Assembly (NCBI GenBank): GCA_017406955.1
Contig: JAFQXM010000009.1
Location: 1-48,009, forward strand
Reading direction: 5' to 3'
Source of the DNA: Bacilli bacterium
GTDB taxonomy: Bacteria; Bacillota_I; Bacilli_A; RF39; UBA660
DNA length: 48,009 nt
Numbering within the stretch: position 1 is the stretch's first letter; each line of letters begins with the position of its first letter. Below are positions 28,385 through 36,909 of this stretch, one piece after another. A program made the translations under genes and the position numbers. The notes below the pieces were generated by a model. That model saw only the letters and a list, made by a program, of their open reading frames with translations, ran no database searches and had not been told where the DNA came from.

Positions 28385-29044
28385 ATGAAGAATATTATGT
28401 TTATAGCCCCACCTGCTGCAGGTAAGGGAACTCAATCAAGATTAGTTAGTGAAAAATATCATATACCTCATATATCTATGGGAGATATTTTAAGAGATTT
28501 AGCTAAAGAAGATACTGAGTTAGGACATTATATTGCAGAAGTATTATCAACAGGTGGATTAGTAAAAGACGAAATAACTTACCAAGCTATAGAACAAAGA
28601 TTACAAAAAGAAGATTGTAAAAATGGTTATATCATGGATGGATTTCCAAGAAGGTTAGAACAAGCGCAAGAATATGACAAAATTCTTGAGAGATTAGGAT
28701 ATGATATTGGTAATGTTATTTTAATAAATGTCGATGAAGACAGATTAGAAAAAAGAGTAACAGGGAGAAGAGTTTGTGAAAATTGTGATGCAATCTATAA
28801 TATAAATGATCCAAAAAATTCTCCACAAGTTGAATCAGTATGTGATAATTGTGGTGGTAATTTGTATCAAAGAACAGATGATAATTTGGAAGCTTTTCAA
28901 AATAGACATAAAGTTTATATTGAACAAACTGAACCAATTATAGATTATTATAGAAAAAAAGGTGTATTACATGAAGTATCAGGTAATGATACTAGAGAAA
29001 ATATATTTAAACAAATCGATGAAATTATCAGTGAGGATAAATAA
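28385..29044 (+). CDS. adk: Adenylate kinase, long zinc-binding form
   Basis: It balances ATP, ADP and AMP. The 219 residues include the AMP motif GFPRRLEQA and a LID domain with two Cys-x2-Cys pairs (CENC and CDNC), a zinc site typical of Gram-positives. The P-loop reads APPAAGKGTQ and not the usual GPPGAGKGTQ, so the first glycine is alanine and the fourth residue also differs; the lysine and threonine that bind phosphate are kept. It overlaps map at the stop codon. Confidence 0.96.
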   Translation: MKNIMFIAPPAAGKGTQSRLVSEKYHIPHISMGDILRDLAKEDTELGHYIAEVLSTGGLVKDEITYQAIEQRLQKEDCKNGYIMDGFPRRLEQAQEYDKILERLGYDIGNVILINVDEDRLEKRVTGRRVCENCDAIYNINDPKNSPQVESVCDNCGGNLYQRTDDNLEAFQNRHKVYIEQTEPIIDYYRKKGVLHEVSGNDTRENIFKQIDEIISEDK

Positions 29045-29790
29045 TGATAACTATTAAAAGTAAAAGAGAGATTGAACTTTTAAGGGTAGCTGGTAATATT
29101 GTATATAAGACCCATCAATATTTAAAACCATATCTAAAGCCAGGTATTACTACCCAAGAAATAGATGATTTAGCTGATAAGTACATAAGAAGTCAAGGGG
29201 CTATACCATCTTGTAAAGGATATAATGGTTTTCCTGCTGCAATTTGTATTTCAGTAAATGAAGAAGTTGTTCATGGAATAGCAGGTCCTAAAAAATTACA
29301 AGATGGAGATATAGTAACTTTAGATATATGTGCTTGTTATAAAGGTTATCATGGGGATTCTGCTTGGTCTTACAAAATAGGTAAAGTAGACGAAGAAAAA
29401 GAACATCTAATGAAACATACTGAAAAAGCTTTATTTGTAGGACTAAAGGAAGTAAAACCAGGTAATAGAATTGGTGATATAGGTTCGGCTGTTTATGACT
29501 ATGCTACATCTAAAGGTTTAGGAGTAGTTAGGGAATTATGTGGTCATGGTGTAGGAAGTAACTTACATGAAGATCCAGAAATACCAAACTATGGAACACC
29601 TAATACTGGACCTAGAATAAAAGAAGGCATGGTATTTGCAGTAGAACCAATGTTAACTGCTAAAAGTCCAAATATAGAAATTTTAGATGATGACTGGACG
29701 GTAGTAACAGAAGATCATCATCCAGCCGCACACTTTGAACATACAGTTGTGGTAACAAAGGATGGTTATGAAATCTTAACAGGAGAGTGA
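29044..29790 (+). CDS. map: Methionine aminopeptidase, type I
   Basis: It removes the initiator methionine. The five metal ligands can be placed: two Asp in [16 protein letters not shown], His in [13 protein letters not shown], Glu in FAVEPML, Glu in HFEHTVVVT, and the substrate His in VVHGI. 248 residues, no SH3 or zinc N-terminal extension. It is translationally coupled with adk. Confidence 0.97.
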   Translation: MITIKSKREIELLRVAGNIVYKTHQYLKPYLKPGITTQEIDDLADKYIRSQGAIPSCKGYNGFPAAICISVNEEVVHGIAGPKKLQDGDIVTLDICACYKGYHGDSAWSYKIGKVDEEKEHLMKHTEKALFVGLKEVKPGNRIGDIGSAVYDYATSKGLGVVRELCGHGVGSNLHEDPEIPNYGTPNTGPRIKEGMVFAVEPMLTAKSPNIEILDDDWTVVTEDHHPAAHFEHTVVVTKDGYEILTGE

Positions 29791-29794
29791 AAAG

Positions 29795-30010
29795 ATGGCA
29801 AAGGAAGATACAATCGAAACTGAAGGTAAAGTTCTTGAAATTTTACCAGGAGGCAAATATAAAGTCGAACTGGAAAATGGACACATTGTGGAAGCTCACG
29901 TTTCTGGTAAAATTCGAATGCATTATATTCGCATCTTAGCAGGAGATACCGTAATGATAGAACTATCGCCTTATGACTTAACACGTGGGCGTATTACCTA
30001 TCGTAAATAA
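29795..30010 (+). CDS. infA: Translation initiation factor IF-1
   Basis: 71 residues forming a single OB fold, with [20 protein letters not shown] and the conserved [15 protein letters not shown]. It blocks the A site during initiation. It begins four bases after map. Confidence 0.97.
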   Translation: MAKEDTIETEGKVLEILPGGKYKVELENGHIVEAHVSGKIRMHYIRILAGDTVMIELSPYDLTRGRITYRK

Positions 30011-30023
30011 TAGGAGGGATAAT

Positions 30024-30137
30024 ATGAAAGTAAAAGCATCAGTAAAACCAATTTGTGAAAAATGCAAAATAGTAAAACGCAAAGGTAAAGTAAGAGTAAT
30101 TTGTGAAAATCCAAAACACAAACAAAGACAAGGATAA
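30024..30137 (+). CDS. rpmJ: 50S ribosomal protein L36, zinc form
   Basis: Only 37 residues ([15 protein letters not shown] at the start, HKQRQG at the end). Cys11, Cys14, Cys27 and His32 are the zinc ligands of the C+ form. GGAGGG precedes the ATG by six bases. It sits at its standard place between infA and rpsM. Confidence 0.96.
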   Translation: MKVKASVKPICEKCKIVKRKGKVRVICENPKHKQRQG

Positions 30138-30158
30138 TTAATTTAGGAGGTGTAATTA

Positions 30159-30527
30159 ATGGCACGTATTAAAGGTGTAGATATTCCAGATAACAAACAC
30201 ATTTGTATATCATTAACATATATTTATGGAATAGGACAAAGTTTAGCTAGACAAATTTTAGAAACAGTTAAAATTGATCCAGCTACTAAGACTAGAGATT
30301 TAAAGCAAGAAGATTTAGTTAAAATCAGAGATGAAATTAACAAACATTTAACTGAAGGTGACTTACGTCGTGATACAAATATGAATATCAAGACAAAGAT
30401 GGAAATTAATTCTTATCAAGGAAGTCGTCATAAAAAAGGATTACCTGTAAGAGGGCAAAGAACTAATAGAAATGCTCGTACACGTAAAGGAAAAGGTAAG
30501 ACAGTAGCAAATAAGAAAAAAGTTTAA
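30159..30527 (+). CDS. rpsM: 30S ribosomal protein S13
   Basis: 122 residues: MARIKGVDIPDNKHICISLT, then a helix-two-turn-helix region, and the basic tail with GSRHKKGLPVRGQRTNRNAR. It contacts P-site tRNA and helix 38 of 23S rRNA. Confidence 0.98.
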   Translation: MARIKGVDIPDNKHICISLTYIYGIGQSLARQILETVKIDPATKTRDLKQEDLVKIRDEINKHLTEGDLRRDTNMNIKTKMEINSYQGSRHKKGLPVRGQRTNRNARTRKGKGKTVANKKKV

Positions 30528-30554
30528 TTTAAAATAATAAAGGAGGTAAACTAG

Positions 30555-30938
30555 ATGGCTTACAAAACAAGAAAAAGAAAAGTTAAAAAGAATGTACCTG
30601 AAGGTATGGCACACATACATTCAACATTCAATAATACAATTACTACATTAACTGATAAAGATGGAAACGTTGTTAGTTGGGCATCATCTGGAGCTATTGG
30701 ATATAAAGGTAGTAAAAAATCAACTCCATTCGCTGCAGGACAAGCTGCAGAAGCTGCTGGTAAAGCTGCTTACGATATGGGAATGCGTAAAGTAGAAGTT
30801 CGTGTTAAAGGTTTAGGACCAGGTAGAGAAACAGCAATACGTTCTTTACAAACTGCAGGTTTAGAAGTAACATCAATCGTAGATGTTACACCAATACCAC
30901 ACAATGGATGTCGTCCACCAAAACGTCCACGTGTATAA
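30555..30938 (+). CDS. rpsK: 30S ribosomal protein S11
   Basis: 127 residues with [18 protein letters not shown] and the terminal [12 protein letters not shown]. It lies on the platform of the small subunit. The Shine-Dalgarno is AAAGGAGG. Confidence 0.98.
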   Translation: MAYKTRKRKVKKNVPEGMAHIHSTFNNTITTLTDKDGNVVSWASSGAIGYKGSKKSTPFAAGQAAEAAGKAAYDMGMRKVEVRVKGLGPGRETAIRSLQTAGLEVTSIVDVTPIPHNGCRPPKRPRV

Positions 30939-30962
30939 TAAAAATTGAGGGAGGTTAGTTTC

Positions 30963-31913
30963 ATGTTACAATTTGAAAAACCAATGTATAAAATAACAGA
31001 TTCTGTAGAAAGTAATTTTTATGGAAAATTTGAATTAGAACCATTAGAAAGAGGATTCGGTACTACTATAGGTAATGCTTTAAGAAGAGTAATGTTATCA
31101 TCACTTCCAGGTAGTGCAATTAGTAGTGTTAGAATTGACGGTGTACTTCATGAATTCCAAACTATTGAAGGAGTTTATGAAGATGTAACAACAATAATAT
31201 TAAATTTAAAAGGAGTAGTATTTAAGAATCATTCAAATGAAGAAAAAATAGTTCGCATTAATGCTACTAAAGAAGGAGAAGTAAAAGCTGGAGATATTGA
31301 ATGTGATGCAGATATAGAAGTTATTAATAAAGATAAAGTAATCTGTAATTTATCTAAAGGAGCTTCATTAAATATGGAAATGACTGTTACAAATGGTCGT
31401 GGATATGTTAGAAGTGAAGATAATAAAAAGATTCATGAAATCAAAAAAGCTGGAGAAATTGCGGTTGATTCTCTATATTCTCCTATTGAAAGAGTATCAT
31501 ATGAAGTTGGTAATGCTCGTGTAGGACAAGATGAAAGTTATGATAAATTAATTCTAAATGTATGGACAAATGGATCTATGAAGCCAGAAGAGGCTATAGC
31601 TTTAGCTTCAAGAATTTTAATAGAACATTTTGAAATTTTAACAGATTTATCAGCAATTGCTGATGTAACAGGTATGATGATAGAAAAAACTGAAGATCCA
31701 AAAGTTAAAGCTTTAGAAACTTCTATTGAAGACTTAGATTTTTCAGTAAGAGCTTATAACTGTTTAAAACGAGCAGGAATTCATACATTACAAGACCTTG
31801 TTAACAAGAGTGAATCAGATATGATGAAAATACGTAATTTAGGTAAAAAGTCTCTAAAAGAAGTATTAGATAAAATTAGAGAAATGGGCTTAGTATTACG
31901 TGATGAAGACTAA
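30963..31913 (+). CDS. rpoA: DNA-directed RNA polymerase subunit alpha
   Basis: 316 residues. The N-terminal dimerisation domain has ERGFGTTIGNALRRVMLSSLPG. The C-terminal domain (about residues 250-316) has the helix-hairpin-helix with LKRAGIHTLQDLV and MKIRNLGKKSLKEV, which contacts UP elements and activators. ATG 30963 follows GGGAGG; in-frame codons from 30945 precede that site and were rejected. rpsD (S4) is not between rpsK and rpoA, as in Bacillus. Confidence 0.98.
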   Translation: MLQFEKPMYKITDSVESNFYGKFELEPLERGFGTTIGNALRRVMLSSLPGSAISSVRIDGVLHEFQTIEGVYEDVTTIILNLKGVVFKNHSNEEKIVRINATKEGEVKAGDIECDADIEVINKDKVICNLSKGASLNMEMTVTNGRGYVRSEDNKKIHEIKKAGEIAVDSLYSPIERVSYEVGNARVGQDESYDKLILNVWTNGSMKPEEAIALASRILIEHFEILTDLSAIADVTGMMIEKTEDPKVKALETSIEDLDFSVRAYNCLKRAGIHTLQDLVNKSESDMMKIRNLGKKSLKEVLDKIREMGLVLRDED

Positions 31914-31932
31914 GATATAAGGAGGAATAACT

Positions 31933-32352
31933 ATGGCATATAGAAAATTAGGTGTAGATAACAAACATAGAAGAAGTATGTTAGCAACACTTACTAAAGA
32001 AGTTATTAACAATGAAAGTATTAAGACAACAGTAACTAGAGCTAAAGAAGCACGTAAGTTTGTTGAAAAAATGATTACTTATGGTAAAAAAGGTGATTTA
32101 GTTGCGCGTAGAAAAGCTTTAGCTTTCTTACATAATGATAAGAAAACTGTTGATAAAGTATTTAATGATTTAGCTAAACGTTATAAAAATCGTAAAGGCG
32201 GTTATACACAAATTTTAAAATTAACTGAACGTCGTGGTGATGATGCGTTAATGGTTGTTTTAAAATTAGTTGAAGAAGATAAAAAGGAAGAAAAGAAACC
32301 AGCAACTAAGAATAAAACTACTAAGAAAACAACTAAAAAAGAAGAAAAATAA
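31933..32352 (+). CDS. rplQ: 50S ribosomal protein L17 with lysine-rich tail
   Basis: Residues 1-115 are a normal L17 ([20 protein letters not shown], then [17 protein letters not shown]). The last 24 residues are an added Lys, Thr and Glu tail. It is the last gene of the ribosomal operon and is followed by a terminator that begins at the stop codon. Confidence 0.97.
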   Translation: MAYRKLGVDNKHRRSMLATLTKEVINNESIKTTVTRAKEARKFVEKMITYGKKGDLVARRKALAFLHNDKKTVDKVFNDLAKRYKNRKGGYTQILKLTERRGDDALMVVLKLVEEDKKEEKKPATKNKTTKKTTKKEEK

Positions 32353-32372
32353 GACAGAAATGTCTTTTTTTT
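32351..32372 (+). terminator. Terminator of the ribosomal protein operon
   Basis: AAGACA and TGTCTT with a GAAA tetraloop, then TTTTTT. Confidence 0.85.
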
Positions 32373-32402
32373 GTCAATAAAAAGTTAATTTATCTTTATT
32401 TA

Positions 32403-32431
32403 TTGATAATTATAATCAATTATTATATAAT
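32403..32431 (+). promoter_or_regulatory. Promoter of the DUF1292 operon
   Basis: TTGATA, a 17-base spacer and TATAAT, 26 bases before the ATG. Confidence 0.7.
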
Positions 32432-32456
32432 TTATTTATAAAAAGGAGGTTTTATT

Positions 32457-32735
32457 ATGGATAACTTTATAGATATTACTACTGAAGATGGACAAAAATA
32501 TAAAGCAGAGGTTATAGATATTTTTAATGTAGATGAATATCCAGATAAAGATTACATAATGTATTCCTTCGGTGAAAATATAGGTGAAGATCAAGAACGA
32601 GTTTATGTATCAATTATAGAAGATAATGATGAAGAATGTAAGTTACAAGGAATTAGTGATCCTAGAGAATGGTCTATAGTTCAAGATGCAATAAAAAAAT
32701 CTTCAGTTGAAGATGAGGATGATGTAGATGGATGA
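32457..32735 (+). CDS. DUF1292 family protein
   Basis: 92 residues, acidic, with the DUF1292 pattern: an N-terminal strand pair (FIDITTEDGQKYKAEVIDIF), then YPDKDYIMYSFGE, then VYVSIIEDNDEECKLQGISD, and a helix beginning EWSIVQDAIK. The family is found throughout Bacillota, usually next to ruvX or mutS2, and has no known function. AAAGGAGG precedes the ATG. It overlaps the next gene by eight bases, so the two are coupled. Confidence 0.88.
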   Translation: MDNFIDITTEDGQKYKAEVIDIFNVDEYPDKDYIMYSFGENIGEDQERVYVSIIEDNDEECKLQGISDPREWSIVQDAIKKSSVEDEDDVDG

Positions 32736-33678
32736 TAATAAAAATATTGTAGAATCTAATCAAGAAGACTTTGATTTTGAGCTTGCTGATGAGACTTTAG
32801 ATTTTGATGAACAGGCTGAAGAAACCTTTGAAATAGATGAAAATGATGATATAAACATTAGATATACAGATAATTCAAGAATGGCTTATCGAGATGCCTT
32901 AAAAAAAAGGGAAATGGATTTAGAAAAGAAGATTGAAAAACTAGACAATAAAATAAAACAAGCAAAAATATTTACAAAGCACGCAGAAATTAAAAGATTA
33001 ACTTTAAAAAAAGAGTTAGAATCAATCATTAGAGAAAAGATTGAATATGCTAATAAGCATGAAAATAAGTATCGAGATAAAAAAATTATTCACGGTCTAG
33101 ATAAATTTCATGATCATCAATCCAGCAAAGAAAAAGAATTTGTTAAACAAATAAAACATTTAGAAAATATGAAAAAAAAATTAACTGAATCTGGGGAGAC
33201 TAAAAGGATAGATAAAAAAATAGAAAAAAAGCAAGAAAAACTTCAAAAATTAATAAATCGTGAGGTGCGAGTTACTAGAATGCAAAGATCTATTATAATG
33301 TCTAGACGTGCTTTGCAAAGAAGAAAACACAAACTTTTGAAACAAGCTGCAAAAGTTGATTATTATGAGAACAAAGAAAATTACATGAAAGACTTAAGGA
33401 ATAAACTAGACTATTCAGAAACTATTACTGGGAATATTAAGAATAGTATAGTAGGTAAAGTATATGAACATAAAGAGAATAGATATAGGAAAAAGAAAGA
33501 AAAGCGTGAGGCAGTTTTAAAAGAGATGAAAAACAAAAAAATCATTGGAATAGTTGGTGCTAATGTAATAGTAACAGCTAAAAGAATTGCTAAAAAGATT
33601 AGTGGTGAAAGTGAATTGGATGCTATGTTTAATAGTGAAAATTTAGATAATAATCAAAGTATTAATCGCAGTAAATAA
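32728..33678 (+). CDS. Hypothetical coiled-coil protein
   Basis: 316 residues with no family recognised. Residues 1-50 are acidic and probably disordered (many Asp and Glu). From about residue 60 to 260 the sequence is almost entirely Lys/Glu/Arg/Ile helices with heptad-like spacing, so a long coiled coil is likely. A short hydrophobic patch (IIGIVGANVIVTAK) lies near residue 272-285 and might touch the membrane. It is coupled to the DUF1292 gene. A structural or scaffold role is conceivable but not shown. Confidence 0.75.
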   Translation: MDDNKNIVESNQEDFDFELADETLDFDEQAEETFEIDENDDINIRYTDNSRMAYRDALKKREMDLEKKIEKLDNKIKQAKIFTKHAEIKRLTLKKELESIIREKIEYANKHENKYRDKKIIHGLDKFHDHQSSKEKEFVKQIKHLENMKKKLTESGETKRIDKKIEKKQEKLQKLINREVRVTRMQRSIIMSRRALQRRKHKLLKQAAKVDYYENKENYMKDLRNKLDYSETITGNIKNSIVGKVYEHKENRYRKKKEKREAVLKEMKNKKIIGIVGANVIVTAKRIAKKISGESELDAMFNSENLDNNQSINRSK

Positions 33679-33690
33679 TGTATATACAGG

Positions 33691-34455
33691 GTGGTGATAT
33701 ATATTAAAGCTTTAATTACAGGAGCATCTTCAGGTATTGGACTTGATATTGCCAAATATCTAGCTAGTAAAAAGTATGAACTTATTTTAGTTGCTAGAAA
33801 CAAAGAAAAGTTAGAAAAAATTCAAGAGTCTTTACCAACTAAAGTAACTATAATAGTTGCTGATTTATCTATTGAACAGAAAGTAAAAGAATTGTACGTT
33901 TTGACAAAGAAAGAAAACATAGATATATTGGTAAATAATGCTGGGTATGGTGATTTTGGTTACTTTACTGATACTGATTTAAACAAAGAAATTAATATGA
34001 TCAATACTAATATAAAAGCTGTTCATATTTTAACAAAGGCATTCTTAAAGGATATGGAAGCTAAAAATTTTGGTTATATTTTAAATGTAGCTTCATCTGC
34101 AGCTTTTCAACCAGGTCCTTTGATGAGTACATATTATGCAACTAAGTCATATGTATATCAGTTATCAGAAGCACTTTATTATGAAGAAAAGAAGAAAAAG
34201 AAAAACGTTCAAGTTTCTGTTTTATGCCCAGGACCAGTTGATACAAACTTTAATAATGTTGCGGGCGTTAAGTTTGGAGTTAAACCATTAAAGAGTAGTT
34301 ATGTAGCCAAATATGCTATTGATAAAATGTTTAAGAAAAAAATGTTAATTATACCAGGATTTGGTATGAGAATGTCTAAGTTTTTCTCAAGATTTGTATC
34401 AGATAAATTTATGCTTAGATTAGTTCACAAGATACAAAAAAAGAAAGTTAAGTAA
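33691..34455 (+). CDS. Short-chain dehydrogenase/reductase (SDR family)
   Basis: A Rossmann-fold oxidoreductase using NAD(P). The cofactor loop GASSGIGLDIA, the NNAG motif (VNNAGYGDFG), the catalytic Ser (VASSAAF), and Tyr-x-x-x-Lys (YYATKS) are all present. The start is uncertain. Coordinates use GTG 33691, but AGGGTGG at 33688-33694 looks like the Shine-Dalgarno, and the family start (M)KALITGASSGIG would place initiation at ATT 33703. The substrate is unknown; the sequence is most like the DltE/YqjQ type of general reductase (inference). Confidence 0.88.
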   Translation: MVIYIKALITGASSGIGLDIAKYLASKKYELILVARNKEKLEKIQESLPTKVTIIVADLSIEQKVKELYVLTKKENIDILVNNAGYGDFGYFTDTDLNKEINMINTNIKAVHILTKAFLKDMEAKNFGYILNVASSAAFQPGPLMSTYYATKSYVYQLSEALYYEEKKKKKNVQVSVLCPGPVDTNFNNVAGVKFGVKPLKSSYVAKYAIDKMFKKKMLIIPGFGMRMSKFFSRFVSDKFMLRLVHKIQKKKVK

Positions 34456-34469
34456 TATTAACTTTTTTA
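34444..34469 (+). terminator. Terminator of the SDR gene
   Basis: AAAGTTAA and TTAACTTT arms with a six-base loop overlap the end of the gene and are followed by T residues. Confidence 0.7.
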
Positions 34470-34470
34470 T

Positions 34471-34499
34471 TTGGCAATTTATATAAATTATTATATAAT
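34471..34499 (+). promoter_or_regulatory. Promoter of the ECF-like ATPase genes
   Basis: TTGGCA, a 17-base spacer and TATAAT, directly after the SDR terminator. Confidence 0.7.
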
Positions 34500-34522
34500 A
34501 TAAAGCATTAAGGAGGTATATT

Positions 34523-35296
34523 ATGAAGTCTTTTATAAGAATTAAAAATTTAAAATATAAAGATATAATTAATAATCTAAGTTTATCTATAAAGAAAAAT
34601 GACTTTATAACTATCTCTGGTTCAAATAAATGTGGTAAAACAACATTAATTAAGATATTAAGTAGGGTTATAAAGACTAATAATAGAGTAATTATTAATG
34701 ATAAGCCTATAGAAGAATATGATATAGATAAATATAGTAGTATAGTAAGTAGAGTTATATTTGATGAAGATAATAAGTACTTATTTGACACTATAGAATC
34801 TGAATTAAAGTATGATTTGGATGATGAAGAAAGATATAAAAAGATTATTAAGTTATTTAAATTATCTAAATATCAAAAGAATAATCCTAATAATTTAGAT
34901 ATAAACATTAAAATGAAATTTCTTTTAGCTAAAGCAATAATATTAAAACCAAAAATATTGTTATTGGATGATGTATGTTTATATATGAATAATAATGAAA
35001 CAAAAGAATTTATGAAAATATTAAAGCATCTTCAAAAGAATGAAAATATGACTATTATTATGGCTACTGATAAATTAGAAGAGACAATATATAGTGATTA
35101 TTTATATATATTATCAGAAGGCAAAATAGTATTAAAAGGAAACCCTTTAGAAGTATTAAAAAATGATAATACTTTAAATAAATTGGGATTAGAACTTCCA
35201 TTTATGGTTGATTTATCTATGAAATTAAAAGATTATGAGTTAGTTAATAATATAGAATTAGATATAGATAGGATGGTGAACATCCTATGGAAGTAG
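34523..35296 (+). CDS. Degenerate energy-coupling factor ATPase (EcfA1-like)
   Basis: An ABC ATPase with intact Walker A (GSNKCGKT, residues 33-40), but the LSGGQ signature is replaced by LDINIKMKF. The Walker B end is LLLDDV (D149-D150, so the catalytic Glu is Asp), the Q-loop Gln is missing, and the switch His region reads ATDKLEE. The C-terminal stretch LGLELPFMVDLSMKLK is characteristic of EcfA, and the position before truA is the standard ecfA1-ecfA2-ecfT-truA order. In ECF transporters EcfA1 and EcfA2 power uptake of vitamins and metals. It starts with an AAGGAGGT site and overlaps the next gene by ten bases. Confidence 0.8.
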   Translation: MKSFIRIKNLKYKDIINNLSLSIKKNDFITISGSNKCGKTTLIKILSRVIKTNNRVIINDKPIEEYDIDKYSSIVSRVIFDEDNKYLFDTIESELKYDLDDEERYKKIIKLFKLSKYQKNNPNNLDINIKMKFLLAKAIILKPKILLLDDVCLYMNNNETKEFMKILKHLQKNENMTIIMATDKLEETIYSDYLYILSEGKIVLKGNPLEVLKNDNTLNKLGLELPFMVDLSMKLKDYELVNNIELDIDRMVNILWK

Positions 35297-36075
35297 TATT
35301 AAAAGATGTAAGTTATAATAGATGTTATTTTAATGCTAGTATAAATAGTAATGAAATAACTGGTATAACGGGTGTTAACAAAGAATCTCTATTAGAAACA
35401 ATATCATTAACTAAATCTATAAAGGGTAATATATCTATAGATGGTGAACAGATAACTAACAAAAATATCAATAAATATAGTAAAAAAATTAGTGTTGTGA
35501 AAAAAAACTTAAAAGAAAAATTATTTTTGGATACCATAGAAGAAAATATGTTATATGAAATAAAACTTCGTAGATTAAAACTAAAAGATTATAATAAGAA
35601 AATGCAAGATTCTTTAAGAATAGTAGGATTAAATAAAAGTTATTTATCTAGAGAAATAAAAACTTTATCAAAATCAGAAATGATATTAATAAATATTTCG
35701 ATAAGCCTACTTTCTAATCCAGACATTATACTTTTAGATGATCCTTTTGTGTATTTAGATAAGAAAAATGATAAAAAGTTATATAGAATACTTGTAAGAT
35801 TAAAGGATCAATTTAATAAATTAATAGTTATTTCTAGTAATAATAGTAATATTTTATATAAATATACTGATAAAATTATACTTCTAAAAGACAATGAAGT
35901 TCTTATAGAGGGAAATACTAGTAGTATATATACTGATGTTAAATATTTAGAAGAAAATAAGTTTGAAATACCAGATATAGTATTATTTGCTTATAAAGCT
36001 AAGAAAAAAGGTGTTAAATTAAATTATCATAAAGATATAAGAGATATAATAAAAGATATATATAAACATGTATAG
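35287..36075 (+). CDS. Degenerate energy-coupling factor ATPase (EcfA2-like), Walker A lost
   Basis: 262 residues aligned to EcfA2 throughout, but the P-loop is GITGVNKESLL (residues 26-36): the second glycine is Asn and the Ser/Thr is Glu, so ATP binding by this loop is doubtful. The signature is LSKSEM in place of LSGGQ, Walker B is IILLDDPF (Glu to Asp), and the H-loop His is replaced (ISSNNSN). The EcfA2-type C-terminus IPDIVLFAYKAKKKG is retained. The reading frame is intact and coupled both upstream and to truA, so it is kept under some selection. ecfT is missing here. Confidence 0.78.
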   Translation: MEVVLKDVSYNRCYFNASINSNEITGITGVNKESLLETISLTKSIKGNISIDGEQITNKNINKYSKKISVVKKNLKEKLFLDTIEENMLYEIKLRRLKLKDYNKKMQDSLRIVGLNKSYLSREIKTLSKSEMILINISISLLSNPDIILLDDPFVYLDKKNDKKLYRILVRLKDQFNKLIVISSNNSNILYKYTDKIILLKDNEVLIEGNTSSIYTDVKYLEENKFEIPDIVLFAYKAKKKGVKLNYHKDIRDIIKDIYKHV

Positions 36076-36085
36076 GGGTGAGAAT

Positions 36086-36820
36086 ATGAGATTTTTAATA
36101 AAATTTTCTTATGATGGATCAAATTATAATGGTTTTCAAAGGCAACCTAATAAAAGAACTATTCAAAAGGAATTAGAAGATGTATTGAAGAAGATAAATA
36201 ATAATAAAAAAACTGATATAGTCTGTACAGGTAGAACTGATAAAGGGGTACATGCAAAATGCCAATATGGACATGTTGATATAGATGTAGATATAAATGA
36301 ATATAAACTAAAACGAGCTATGAATAGTTATTTGCCAGATGATATTCATGTAATAAGTACAAAAATAGTAAAAGATGATTTTCATGCTAGATATAATGTT
36401 AAATCTAAAGAATATAAGTATTATATTAATATAGGAGAATATAATCCAATAGAAAGAAATTATATATTTCAATACAACTATAAACTAAATATAGATAAGA
36501 TGAAACAAGGTTTAAAACACTTAATAGGTAAACATGATTTTAGATCATTTGTTACTGAAAACAAAGTAAAAGAAAACTGTATAAGAACTATAGAAAAAGC
36601 TTATATTACAAGGAAAAACAATATAATATGTATTACATTTAAAGGAGATGGATTCTTAAGATATCAAGTAAGAAATATGGTAGGTAGTCTAATCCAAGTA
36701 GGAGAAGAAAAGAAAGATCCTAAACATATAAAGGACCTACTAGATAGAAAAGATAGAAGTAAAGATGGTAAAACTGCTCCTGCAGTAGGTTTATATCTAA
36801 CAAAAGTGTCTTATAAGTAA
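36086..36820 (+). CDS. truA: tRNA pseudouridine(38-40) synthase
   Basis: It isomerises uridines in the anticodon stem of tRNA. The catalytic aspartate is in CTGRTDKGVHA; other motifs are YDGSNYNGFQRQPN at the N-terminus and GDGFLRYQVRNMVG later. 244 residues is typical. The ATG at 36086 follows AGGGGTGAG; the ATG at 36068 lies before it and was rejected. It follows the EcfA-like genes as in other Bacillota. Confidence 0.96.
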   Translation: MRFLIKFSYDGSNYNGFQRQPNKRTIQKELEDVLKKINNNKKTDIVCTGRTDKGVHAKCQYGHVDIDVDINEYKLKRAMNSYLPDDIHVISTKIVKDDFHARYNVKSKEYKYYINIGEYNPIERNYIFQYNYKLNIDKMKQGLKHLIGKHDFRSFVTENKVKENCIRTIEKAYITRKNNIICITFKGDGFLRYQVRNMVGSLIQVGEEKKDPKHIKDLLDRKDRSKDGKTAPAVGLYLTKVSYK

Positions 36821-36859
36821 TAAATATGTAAAAAACAACATATATTATGATAATTAAGC

Positions 36860-36898
36860 AAAAAACTAATAAAAGTATTGATTTTTATTAGTTTTTTT
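36860..36898 (+). terminator. Terminator of the EcfA-truA unit
   Basis: AAAAAACTAATAAAA pairs with TTTTATTAGTTTTTTT around a short loop (36875-36882). The -35 of the rplM promoter lies within the loop and right arm. Confidence 0.75.
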
Positions 36899-36906
36899 AG
36901 TATAAT
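36878..36906 (+). promoter_or_regulatory. Promoter of rplM-rpsI
   Basis: TTGATT, a 17-base spacer and TATAAT; the transcript would begin near 36913. Confidence 0.7.
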
Positions 36907-36909
36907 CAT

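Noticed and set aside
18098-32352. Transfer or insertion within the ribosomal operon
   Set aside because: Gene order is standard apart from the missing rpmD, and base composition is even; no insertion sequence was seen.
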